A stretch of 64,000 nt of DNA from Formicarius rufipectus. Lineage: Eukaryota; Chordata; Aves; Passeriformes; Formicariidae. Position 1 is the first letter of the stretch, and the number at the start of each line of letters is the position of its first letter. The stretch covers positions 231,548 through 295,547 of the forward strand of contig VXAU01001869.1 of the NCBI GenBank assembly GCA_013399695.1, given 5' to 3'. The notes under the pieces were generated by a model. The model did not search any database, was not told where the DNA came from, and saw only the letters and a list, made by a program, of their open reading frames with translations. The position numbers were made by a program, and so were the translations under genes. This document shows positions 24,268 through 35,705 of this stretch, piece by piece.

Positions 24268-25358
24268 CCTATGCAAAAGGAAACTTTATCCAATCCCTGT
24301 CTTTCAATACTTTTGTGTTGAATTCAATACCATTCGAATGTGTTAGGAATGGTCTCAGGACACACAACGCATCAAGCCTCTCCAAGAGCCAAATACTTCC
24401 ATGCTGTTTCAAAGCTGTGGCGGCATTGCCACGGACAACACTCAGACTTCCCACTTCTTGAACCACAACGTCTGAACATCCACAAACCCCATTTTAAATA
24501 TTCAAGGAAGTCTGAGGCCCAGGACAGAGCAACTAGATAGAGAGAAATTGGTGCCTCTAGGGCTCAGTTCCTCTCATCCTAAATGTGGATACCTAAAACA
24601 GCTTAGACGAATTGCACACAGCTATAGGGTCCAATGCTCATAAAAGGAGTCTAGGGAGAGTAGCTTTGATGTAGGCACTTATGCTGTAGATAAGGTATAG
24701 TTGAGACAAATCTTACTGATGAAGTCTGCCTCGGAAGAGCTGTTATTCAGACAGATCTGCAGGCACAAACAGTGGTTCAAAGGATGGCTTTTCAATGACA
24801 CCATGATCTAATCTGTAAGTCTTTATTCAGTCCAGCCTTTTCTGTCTGAATATTAAATAAAAGAATTTGAGATTTGGCTTAGTGATAGCAGCAATAAAAG
24901 TCATCAGGAAGAGTGATGTATAAGAAAATATTAAAATAACTAAATGTAGCTATGTATAGTTTGACTAAAGTCAGTATTGAAAGGGAAACATGATAATTAT
25001 CCACAAGCTCTGGAATCATACACACAACTAAGGACTTTTTTAAATAGGGTTTTTCAGGAAACTATACTAAGAGTAATGTGAATATACTGAGCAAAGTAAA
25101 ATCTGGCTGACAGGGAAAAAATTCCTAATAATAAAGTGTATTCTATTGTAGAATAATCTTCCAAAAGAAACTGGCTGAAGTTCAATCACACCTAAAGCCT
25201 GGACAAAGCCTGTCCAAGACTGGACAAAGACCTGCAGAGAACAACCCTGCTGCAAGATGGACAAGATGACTCAACAGTGCATTTTCCTTTTTAAATTCCT
25301 GTCATTCCACTGTATAAAACAATCCAGTAAGTCAAAGGGAAGAGGTAAATAGGCTTAC

Positions 25359-25413
25359 CAACAACCGCACAGCTGCCTCCGAGGTCTGCAGGCTGCAATC
25401 AGTGCAAGACACA
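25359..25413 (-). CDS. Duplicate of the candidate exon at 23035
   Basis: Same 55 bases, acceptor and donor as the candidate at 23035-23089, repeated through the 2.1-kb duplication. If that exon is real, an annotation pipeline could report it twice and give a false tandem exon. Same uncertainty as the first copy. Confidence 0.12.
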
Positions 25414-25976
25414 CTGATTGCATTGAGGAAGGAAACATCTGTATGTGGTCAGAGCACTGAGTTAATTCAGAGCAACAGTCATATACCTGATGTTCCCTTT
25501 TCCCCCCTTAATGAAATAACATTACCAAAAGAATCGACCTTGTGTTGTAAATGTATCAATCATGATTTTTGCTGCACCAGCTACTCATAGTCCATTTAAG
25601 CTTTCTTGATCCCAGATGTCAACTGGTGTTAAACAAAACACAAAAAAAACATAGCCTATGGGCATGCATTTTCACTAAAATAATCATGCCACACGTTGGG
25701 CTACAAGGAGAAGGGTAACAATGTTTTCTTTAGGTTGGGATACACACTTTTAAAGATGGGCAACAGTTTACTCTTTCATTTTGAAGAGGTTTTAACATTT
25801 TATAGCTAAAATAACTTGCTGAGAGTCTGTGCTAATATACTGTCTGTTTTCTGTTACACTTAAGCCGCAAATAACAGAAGCCTTCTTAAAGAATGACAAT
25901 TCAATTTAACTGTGGATTTGGTTTCCCTCTCCAGAGAATGTTAGATGGTCTTAACAATATATATATATATATATAT

Positions 25977-25977
25977 N
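25977..25977. other. Single-N assembly junction
   Basis: One undetermined base between the end of the second copy, inside an AT repeat, and sequence that overlaps the end of the contig before 23858. Confidence 0.95.
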
Positions 25978-28010
25978 TTAAAAAAAAAAATAAAAAATTA
26001 AACAAACATCATTTGAAGAATAAATCTGCATGCCATAGGGTCTTTTGTTTTGCTTTGTTTTATTTTTTGTCATGAGGGTTTTTTCTGCCTCAAGTGCTCA
26101 ATTAAGCATACAACAGCAGAGACATGATTTCTGTTTTTCAAAAAGAGGAATATTAATGGAAATCTACGTCTGCATAACAAAACAGTGATCAACAGCTCAC
26201 AGCTTACACCACTGATTCCAAATGATTTTGCCTTGATTTATTCCCCTTTTCCATGAACTTTCCAAATCAGAATCCAAATTACTATTTTCCTATTTTCGTT
26301 CCATTGTAAAAGAAGTTAGGAAAAAGCAAATATTAGAATTTTACCTTGCACAATCCTTCTAAATGTTTCTGCATTTGAAATTTTTATCTTCCTTCCTTAA
26401 GATAATACTGAACATAAAACATGAACCACCTCTTAACCATCACAGTTGCTAATTCCTACTCGTGGAGATAGAGCTAAGGCAATAAAATGGTAACTGTGTC
26501 CTTGCAGTCTACCTGCACTTTGCCTTAGAAGGAACCCACTGCTCTTAACTGATCTGAATGTATACTGAGAGAAAAAACTGTCTGCCACATTAAAGTTCAA
26601 AGGGGTTGGACACATACTGCTGCGGGACAGGGTTCAAAGAGCAGACTGAGATGCTGTAAATGATGGAAGAAATTCAATGGGAAGGCACTGGGGGCCAAGA
26701 GACAGGTCTGTGGACTACAGGGGTGCAGGTACATGACTGGGGCAGCAGGCAGGGACATGAAAAGGAGCAGACAGGGAAAGGGTCCAGTATTTTATCATCT
26801 TCAAATGACCATGAGGCAGAAGACACTGCCTACCAGAATGCCCTAAGAGTGTGAAGAACTCGTTTTGTCTTGCAGCTTTCCTGGCAACTGGAGCAGAGCT
26901 CTGTATGCTAACCCAGCAACGAAACCTCTGCTGCTGCCCTTGGGCTTCTTTTCCACTTGATGTCTAAACACAGAAGAAACAAAAAGCAAATTGCAAGACC
27001 AGGATGACATAGAAGAATGAAAAAGGTGACTAAAGTATTTTCCAAATCCCACATATAGGGGTAGATGAAGGAAGAAGTGGAACAACCTTAGTATCATGCA
27101 CTTAGTCTAACACTCAGCATTAGGTACCAGAAATTTTGGGGGTCATCGATTCAGTGTGCTCACCTTTAGGAAACCAAAGCTGTCTGATACAATATCCCAC
27201 CACAAATCTAACAATCCCACCCTCAGATTGTTACTGAAAAGATAGATGGAAAATTTAAAAAAAAAAACTAAGAGAAGAAAAAAAATAAACCAAAACCTTC
27301 CCCCCCAAAATACAGCACTAAACCACTTTTATTCAACCAAAAAGAGTAATTGGAACACTAGAAGAATTTGGGGGCTTGGGGTTTTCTACATTACCATTTA
27401 ATAGTTCTACTTCATCAGGAAATCCAGAGGCCCAAATGGTGAAATAGGATGGAAGAAGCTGGACAGTGATAAAAGCATGCAACAGTTGCCCTGCTTTTAG
27501 GGTAAGCAAGAGGAAACCATCTCAACTGGAGAAATCAGGGTAAGCAAGAGGAAACCATCTCAACTGGAGAAATCAGGGAAGGCTTAGAATTAAAGGTAAA
27601 CTTTTCAACTTCAAATTATCTCCCGCCTCCTCACATGCACATCAAGAGAAGTTGTATAAAATGTATTAAATTTGAGGGAGAAAACCTTTCCTTTTTCTTA
27701 AAATGTCTTCTAATTTTGGAGTCTAAGTCTTGACTTTAAAGCTTAGATAGCTATCAGTGGCACCTCTCTAGTTTTGTTTTGAGATGCACATTTTAAGGTA
27801 CTGTCCTGAGTACTCCTGAAAGGAGTTTGGGGGATGAGGGGCACAAAAGGGAGCACAAGGAGATAACAATCTCTAGAAAGTATTCATATATGCCTGCAGT
27901 GTGTCCCAGGTGTTTTTTAGGGATTAAGGCTTTTCGTGTGTAGGGGGTGACATGCTTAGATTCTTGTAAAGTCAAAATGTTCCTGGGCTCCCCTCTCCAC
28001 TTTGTAACTG
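25978..28010. other. Non-coding DNA, one small tandem duplication
   Basis: No gene recognised. A somewhat GC-richer stretch at 26600-26960 has short frames on both strands but no identifiable domain. The rest is AT-rich. Confidence 0.5.
27500..27578. repeat. Perfect 38-bp tandem duplication
   Basis: A unit starting GGGTAAGCAAGAGGAAACCA at 27500-27537 is repeated exactly at 27538-27575, and the following GGG extends the match to 41 bases. Absence of any difference suggests a recent event or a polymorphic minisatellite. Confidence 0.95.
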
Positions 28011-28578
28011 TGTTGGGTCTGGCTGAGATGAAGTTCATTTCCCTATAGCAGCACTAACAGTGCTGTGCTTTGCATTGTTAACTAGAAAGGTGTTGATAAC
28101 ACGCCACTGCTTTGGCTACTACAGAACAGCGCTGGCACAGCATCAGCACCATCTCTGAGCATTCCTCCTCCCTGTTGAGAGCAAGATCCTGGGTGGGGAC
28201 ACAGCCAGGCCAGCTAACCCAAACTAACCAAAGGCATATTTCATACCATATGACTTCAGCTCAGATATAAAAGCTAAGGAAAGGAGATGCAAGGGTTGGG
28301 GGCATTTGTTCTTTACAGTGTTTTCTTCTAAGTAACTCCTATGTGTGCTGAAGCCCTGCTTCCTGGAAGTGGCTGGACATCACTTGCTGTGGGAAGTAGA
28401 CAATAAACCTTGTTATTTTCCTCTTTGCTTGTGCATGCACAAACTTTTGCTTTTGCTTTAGTAAACGATCTCAACCTATAAGTTGTTTTCCATCTTATTC
28501 TCTTTCCGCTGTCTGGCTGGGAAGGGGAGTGCTAAAGTAGCTTGGTGAGCACCTGGTGTCCAGCCAGGGTCACCCACA
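28011..28578 (+). mobile_element. Endogenous retrovirus solo LTR, ERVL-like
   Basis: Begins TGTTGGGTCTGGCTGAGATG and ends CAGCCAGGGTCACCCACA, the TG...CA ends of a common avian LTR family. Inside are a TATA box (TATAAAA at 28266-28272) followed by CTAAGGAAAGGAGA, and a polyadenylation signal (AATAAA at 28402-28407) followed by T-rich DNA, so U3, R and U5 are all present. No internal retroviral genes adjoin it: this is what remains after recombination between the two LTRs of a provirus. Flanking bases (AACTG and AACCT) match only partly, so a target-site duplication is not certain. The assignment to an ERVL-type family is from memory of the class, not from a search. Confidence 0.88.
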
Positions 28579-31289
28579 AACCTGACATTGAGTAAGTCTA
28601 AAAATTATAGGGCTTTTTTGAACTAGAAACATTTACAAAAGACTACCAAACTTTGACTGGCATTCTGAATTAGAAGAAAGGAAGATTAATTAATTAATTA
28701 GAAATGAGATTCCTAAATACCTACACACAAAAATCCAGTATGGTTATATGCACTGATTGTTGTCACAATGTTGAAGTGCCTGTGAGTGCAACTGCATTAC
28801 CCAATTAAGGCCCAAATTGTCAAATTTATTCATGCAGCGCAGGCGTATCATATTTTAAAATTATTCCAATCAGTTAGATAACCCTCCTTGTCTGCACATG
28901 AAGCTATTCAACAGATGTAAGAAAAAAATCTTAACAGTTTTTCTTTATATCCCAGGGTGGGTTGGATTTTTTTCAGATTAAGTCTTCCTAGGACATAGAA
29001 GACTAAATATTGAAAGCACTGTGCAATCTCCGTAATTCAGAAAATGGGGGTTTAGAGATATATTGTCTCACAACTTCATTAAGAATGAAGGCCTAGGTTC
29101 CTTAGGCACCACAGGTTATTTAACCAACACTCTCAATGCAATCTTAAAAGATTATATTTTGGTTCTCCTGCATTAGATTCCTCTTGAGTTCAAGTAAAGG
29201 AAAAACAGTTGTACACAAACCATGAATTTAATTAATCAAGATTAATTAAAAATATAGAAGACTAGAGAGTCCCATCTTTCACTTAGGAAAGAAAGGCACA
29301 CTCGGGCACACTAGTTTTTGAAAGATTTACAACTCAAGCATAGGATCATAAGGTCTGCTGGCTACATAGTGTTTTCACGTGACTGAAAGAGATTTTCTTG
29401 CCACTAATAACACCAGTTTTAATGGAGCTGTTCTGAAGAAAAATAATTAACATATGGTTGACTTCCTATATAGTAGAGAAAACAATAATAGCAACTAAAT
29501 CAGTATCTTCTGTATAATTTCAGCTATCTTGGTCATGATCAGTTGTGTGTCCGACTCATCTCACAGACATGCATCACATAATGAGAGTGAATGTCAAAGG
29601 ATTAGATTTTTACCTAAGACAGAGGAAACAGGACTATATTATGAGAGACTACCTAAAAGCAGCAGGCAGCCAACCGTTACCACTTTGAGTCACAGAAAAT
29701 CCCTGACAGGTGGTTAATTGATAATACTGTATCACAAGGCAATCTCTATGCTCTTGGCTTGATTGCTAAGCTTCAAGTAAGGGCATGTTATCTTGGCTTT
29801 TCACAGCGCCTCAGTTTAAGGTGTCATTCTGAACACTTGACTTACAAGCCCTACATCCCTGCAGAGTGAAGTTTTTATAAGAATTTTTTATCTGCTACAA
29901 AGGGGGCTCAAAGCAATCTCAATGCCAGAGAGGACCTCTTGGGATGCTATGTCCTGCCAATTATGGCCACCAGCCCAACATTAGTAGATGTCAAAGAGAA
30001 ATCAGGACACTGAATCCATCCAACAAGCTCTTGTCAGAACTTGCTAGATGATGTTTAGGGATGTTAGCTGACATAAACAAAATAGGGAAATGATTAATGG
30101 TATTGAGTCTGGCAGGCAGGTTCTTATCCCAGCAGACACTCGGCAGACTGTGGGTTCGACTTAGTCACAAAAGGAGGATGTGAAGAAGCCCAATCAGATA
30201 ACAAAAATAGTCTTCAAAACATATGTCTCTACTTGGGATATTTATTAACACAGTGATTCAAGCAGTCTTATTCTTAGAACAAGAACTAAAATAAACAGAA
30301 CAACCCCAACTGTCAGAGTACCACCAATTAATGAGGCTTCCTGTGTTTCATGAAAAACAGAAATGCATCTAAACAGTCAGTCACTCCTTGCCTAGGTCCC
30401 CCCCAATTCTAGCAAAGTAAAGCAAGGAGCTTGTTGCAACTGGACTCCTGACTGAAATGGCTGGTGAAGGACTCTGAAGTAGATGGAGTAAATCCAAGCT
30501 GTTGCTGTATCACATTTCCATATAGTGTGGGGAGAGGTAGGTAATGCCAAAATGCAATGCAAAACATATCTGAGCTGAATCACTCTCTGAAGATGACCTC
30601 TTAGCTGCACAGGAAGAACAAGTGCCTAACTACCATCTACAGGATCAGATCTGGATACATCCCACCTCCATCTTGGCACAGCAGACTTTATAAAAATTTA
30701 GCATGCTAAAGGATTAACCCACCCATCATTTAAATCAGATGTCAATAAAATGATTGCCGGGGTTCAGAAAGTAGGAGGGGCGTGGTAGACAAACTTCTGC
30801 TTCCATCAATCAGCTTTTCATTAACAGCACTCATCCTAGCCTCTACATTCTGAATAAAATCTGCTTTCTCTCTTTACCATGCAAATAACCTCTTACATAA
30901 TAAATACTGTAACACAATCCTTCAGTGTTCCTTTCCTTTTAAGGAAACTGTCTCTGCACTGCTTTATGCTGAAAATATTTTTTCAGACCTCAGCACTGCT
31001 AGTAACTGTGATACTTCCTTCCTGTGCAGGCACATACAAAGATTGCCTTCTTCATTTTCTACCTCCTAAGGAAAGGTATTGCCATCAGAGATCTTCAGCT
31101 CCACCCATTGGGCTGTGAGTCATTGCATGGATGAAAGCTCCTCCTACGATTGTCCTAGTTATGAGAAGCCTAACTTAGACCTTCCTCCAAAATGAATGAA
31201 ACATGAATGGTAGTCCGTTTTGAGGGGTTTTTTGTTTCTCTGCTCTTCTGTTTGGTTCCCTGAAATACTTTCTGATATAATTTAAAGGG

Positions 31290-31333
31290 AAAAACAAAAC
31301 AAACCAAACAAACAAACACACACACAAAAAAAA
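31290..31333 (+). repeat. (CAAA)n/(CA)n simple repeat
   Basis: CAAA units pass into five or so CA units and then an A run. It also creates the low-complexity part of a minus-strand frame. Confidence 0.8.
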
Positions 31334-32817
31334 GCTTACCCTACTAGGGGCTTTTAGACTTAAAAACAGTGTATAAAAATAAAACAGTCTTGAACTGTCT
31401 TCTTCTAGGAGTGCTGTCACAGCCCAAAAATGTGATCCACTCCTCACAGAAAATGGGTGAATTTCAAAAATAAAATCCAAGCTTGGACCCATCTCTAATT
31501 TTCATTCATCCGTGCTCAATTTGTATATCCACTGAAGGAAACACTAAAAAAAAAAAAAAAGAATCTCTGTGTGCATGTGAAGGCAACCATCTGTAAGCAA
31601 AAGAACATTTTATGAGTGTAACAAAGAAAATGCAATAGAAAGATCTTCCTGTAATAACTGCTGTCTGTTGTTACAGTGTCATTTTGAGTTGTCAGAACTC
31701 GGGACCTAAAATAACCCCCCTCCATGTTTTCTTCAAGGCTTTCCTGTGTCGTACTACCCCTCTTCTGAATTTTCTTCATAAATTCCAATTCCTCAAAACC
31801 CTTGTTACAGACTTTCAGGGAAAATGCCAGCGAGACAGATTTTCATATGCAGCTCCGAGACACTTCCTTATCCTGTGTTATTACCTCCTCTACTGCAAGA
31901 ACACTGCTTCTCCTGGGAAGAATGATTTCCTTACTCATCAACACCTTCCTCTGCACATCAACGTGTTTCCTCTCACCCTCCTTCAGTCACATAGTGCAAA
32001 AATCCTAGAAAAGGTGAAGTGTTGCATGTGCTAATGAAAGGCTGATTAGGAATTGACTGCTAATAGCATAGAGGTATTCTATATTGCTATGGGATTTGCT
32101 ACCAAATATCAAGCCAGAACACGTGTGCACAGGCAGCAAATATACCATGGAGAGGCACTTGTGCACCTTGCTATTAGCCTGAAACAGATTTTCCAGCATC
32201 TGAGCAGTGGCCCATTAATAGCTCACATAATGAAAAACAACACCAAAGTGAGTCAGTGTGCTTGGCAAATTCAGGTCATTAGCCACAAGAAAGCACTTTA
32301 AGTAGAGCAAGGGAGAAACAAATACCCCAGAGAATATACCATAGAGAAGTCTTATTAGTGATGAGCAAACAGGTGCTATATCTGCAGGATGGACCCCTTT
32401 ATTTCCCACAGAAAATTCCTCTCTGAAAGACTAGGTCTCACCTTTCACAACAGAGAACAAGATGGACACTTTCCCGGGTGCCTACTTGCCAAAAGGGAAC
32501 TCCATAAGAAAGAAGCAGGAAGATAACATGCATGGCTCCTACAACTGCAGACTCACCACTGTGCCATCACAGGAGGAGCATGAGGAGATTAAGAGCAATC
32601 CATGCACACATCCATACTGTACACGGTGTGATAAGGAAAGACTGGGGCCCTCCGGGAGGCGCTCCAATGGTGTGCAAGCCAATTGAGCCTCACTATGGTG
32701 CTTTTCAGTAGGAAGTTGGACCAGGAGTAAAAGAGACAAACTAGCTTTTCATTCCCCTAAAACATTCCTAAACTGAAGCTACAGACAAATCATTCCAGTT
32801 AATAATGTCACCAAAAA

Positions 32818-32818
32818 N
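32818..32818. other. Single-N assembly junction or ambiguous base
   Basis: One undetermined base after CCAAAAA. No overlap or repeat across it was seen, unlike the pair at 23858 and 25977. Confidence 0.9.
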
Positions 32819-34779
32819 GAGCTTGAGAAGCAAAATTCAAGTCATCTACACCAGGGCTGCAACTGTTCCACTTGAGTCGTGGTGGCAACCCACAGTCAAT
32901 AGATGCATGTGGATTCGTAGCTGGCTATTGCAATGGTGGCTATGTACCAGCTTGAAATATCTGGAAAGATTTCTATATCAAACAGTTCTACACGAAACAG
33001 TTTAAATCAAAGGGTTTACAGAGACAGTCTCCAAGATAGACCAAAGCTGCTTGAAGAATTTCCATTTCATACTTTCAGCAATCCCACACTTCTGTTCAGG
33101 GTTCTCCACCCTAGGTTTTATACTTGAGATATGACATATATGTAGCACTTCCCCCCATATTTCATTTTTATGAAATTGGAGTGCCTCCTTTGATACAAAA
33201 TATGTAATTTCTTCTCATAAAAGGCCAATACAAGGGCTATTTGATAGGACAGGATGTTGCACTACTGTTTGAGATGCCTATCTCGGCAAGCAAGTCTGAC
33301 ACTACACACAATGCTCAATTGGCTTCATTTCCTTATCTATTTTATGTGCATGAACAGCTGGAGATGGACGTATGGGGCTTTAACCTTCTGCAGCACATCA
33401 AAAAAAGTACACAACCAAAATCTATGCAGCTGTGAATGCCAGAAAGCCATCTGTATACAAGTTAATTGCTTTTGGTTTGAATAGTTTCCATTTTTATCCT
33501 GCCATCTACATTTGCACCTATTCAGTGGTTCAGTTTGGACGCAGCAGGGGAACATAAGCCACACTCCAATCCAGCTCTTCTGTCTTCCAGGGCTGCTTCT
33601 CTGCAAGCCTTCCCTCCAAATGATTCCCTCCCTTGAGCAATTTTTCCCCCTCTAATTGTTTTAGAAATCAACCAAACCAACCTAAGGATTGCCATCTACA
33701 CCAACACTTCTGTGGAGTGAATTACTGGGCTGAGTGGATGACAGGAGCAAAGCACAGGCTTATTTTCTGGTTTCCAAATCTCACTTATTTTCCCATGACA
33801 AACTTGAGCTGTTTCAGAAGCAACAAATTCAACCCCAAGAAGAAGGAACAGCAATGTCAGCTTATGAAGCACCTTTAACTGATTGCTTTGAAAAACAACC
33901 AGCTGTTCCTTGTGTTCATTCTGTGTACAGATTTCTGTACGTACACATACGTATGCAAGTATAGTAAATTAATGCAAATCTTTTAACAAAAATATCTTCA
34001 ACTTCTACTGAAAATCTTGCTACTAGTTACAGATGTGATTCAGACCAGTGATGTACTTCTAATTAGCAAAAATAAGCAGTACTGTTTTCCTTGGAGGAAA
34101 TGAGTATGACCTAACTAGGGAAAATAAACCTGAATTTAACACTAAACATTTTTGCTTTGTACCCTTCTAAACAGTTTTTGTTAGCTCTGACAGATCTGTA
34201 TTAATGACCCTATAAAAGCATCAATGTTGTCTAAGCAAATCCTCTATTTCCTTTTGATAACTTCATCTGTAGATCTCATCTCAGAATGCAGTTTTTGTCA
34301 GAGATTGCGTGCAAAGACAGAACTTGCTTTATAGGCAGGCTTAATCTTGCAATATTTACTGAAACCAAAACAAGTAGATGCAAACACTACTAAAGAAACA
34401 CACACAGCAACTTTCCTATATTTACACAAAGTGTTATTGAAAAAAACAGAGCCATGTCATCCAAACCTGTCCCTTTACAAATATATAAAATAAGTCTTTT
34501 AAACATTGCTTGCTAGCTGTGGAACAATAACAACAGGCCTGAAGTAAGTCACTGTGGCCTTCTAGGCATTATAATTAAACTAAAATGCTATGTAAAGTGA
34601 CCTTTCCCATTTACTTTAGTTACTGGTCAAAAGTACCGTGTCATCCTGCAGACATGCATAATCAACTTTATTTTCCAATCTAATTGAGAAATGGAGCTGT
34701 TAATTTCAAGAAACATTAAAGGGATGCTGCTCCACTGAACCTGCTCTGTTTAGCTACCTGTTGTTAGACTGCTGTGATA

Positions 34780-35705
34780 AAAAACTGCTCTGCACACACC
34801 CAAAGAATCACAGGGGATCACAGTTGCTGAGGAGGGACACCAATCTCCTGGTCCACTTCCCCCAAGCCCACCACTGGAGATCTCCCATCTGCAGCACACA
34901 TGGAGTGGGGAGGCACTGTGACAGCTCAGGAAGCCTCAATAATCCCTGGAGACATGAAGCTCAATCCTGGCCCACCAAGGGAGCCTCAGCCTTGGGGACA
35001 GAGGAGTCACCTGTCAGCAGGACTCCACAGAAGAGGCTATTTGGGTCACCCTACAGCCTGCCCCTGTGGGAAAGGCCAACAGAGGAGGCAGCTATCACAG
35101 GGACCAGAGGACTCCCAGCCAGCTGGGCATAGATTGGGAAACCTGTATGCAGAAACAGGATCCAGAACTAGCTACTGGATGAATGGCATGTGGAAGATCA
35201 GATGTCAGAGGGTCTGTAATGTGCATTTGTGTTCATGTCTCTGTCAGGTGTTTGTTCTGGCAGCTGGACCAAAACAGAGGCTTTGGCAGCTTATGTGTCC
35301 AGGTGCCAGCACTAGCAGAGATGGGATATTTAGAGTCAGATGCTGGGGACAGTGATTGCCTAAGCCCAGCTACTGGAGGGATCCATACTGTACATACATA
35401 TACATTATATACTCCCCACTAACACGTGCCAATCCTGAGCAGCAAGCAAGGGGAGCAGGATGCGGTCATTGCTGCTGTTCATCTTTGCATGGGTACAAAA
35501 TGTGTCTGTTGATCTCTGTAGCTGGTTGTGTATAAAATGTACATATACATGGCATGTGTATGTGTGTGTGCACTGCTGTAAGAATACAACCCACCCTCGC
35601 TGCTGTTTGGACCCAGAGACATGGAGCTGTGGGAGACTCATCCTGACTGGACTGCTGGATTCAGCCTCCCCATAATATCTGGAAGTTCCCAATAAAGGTG
35701 ATATC
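34780..35705 (+). mobile_element. Unclassified GC-richer block, probable retroelement
   Basis: A roughly 0.9-kb island in AT-rich DNA. It has overlapping plus-strand frames of 151 codons (34900-35355, the longest frame in the window; fragments MKLNPGPPREPQPWGQRSH and CQVFVLAAGPKQRLWQLMCP) and 123 codons. It ends with CCCAATAAAGG (AATAAA at about 35691) and a short TA-rich or CA-rich region precedes that at 35390-35575. GC-rich body plus a terminal polyadenylation signal fits an LTR or another retroposon. The proteins have no motif I know and look like translated non-coding repeat. A host exon with 3' untranslated region is the alternative. Boundaries are approximate. Confidence 0.4.

Larger units (their letters stand above)
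23859..25976. repeat. 2,118-bp segment, second copy, probable assembly artefact
   Basis: An apparently exact repeat of 21535-23652, bounded by N at 23858 and 25977. The sequences outside the two Ns overlap by 17 identical bases, as expected if the contigs on either side belong together and this piece was wrongly placed between them. A genuine recent tandem duplication would not explain that overlap or the two Ns. Confidence 0.9.
28579..34779. other. Non-coding DNA with simple repeats
   Basis: No recognised gene or large repeat. Frames at 31175-31492, 31684-32034 and 32462-32686 show no known domain. A splice-like donor at 31333-31338 on the minus strand has no believable exon. A (TTAA)n stretch lies at 28687-28702. 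Confidence 0.5.

Noticed and set aside
21535..25976. A genuine recent tandem duplication of 2.1 kb
   Set aside because: Single Ns at both edges of the second copy and a 17-base overlap of the outer contigs fit an assembly error much better.
32462..32686. Plus-strand frame with several Cys and His (CTHPYCTRCDKE)
   Set aside because: The spacing fits no zinc-binding motif known to me, and the frame has no homology I can see. It is probably chance.
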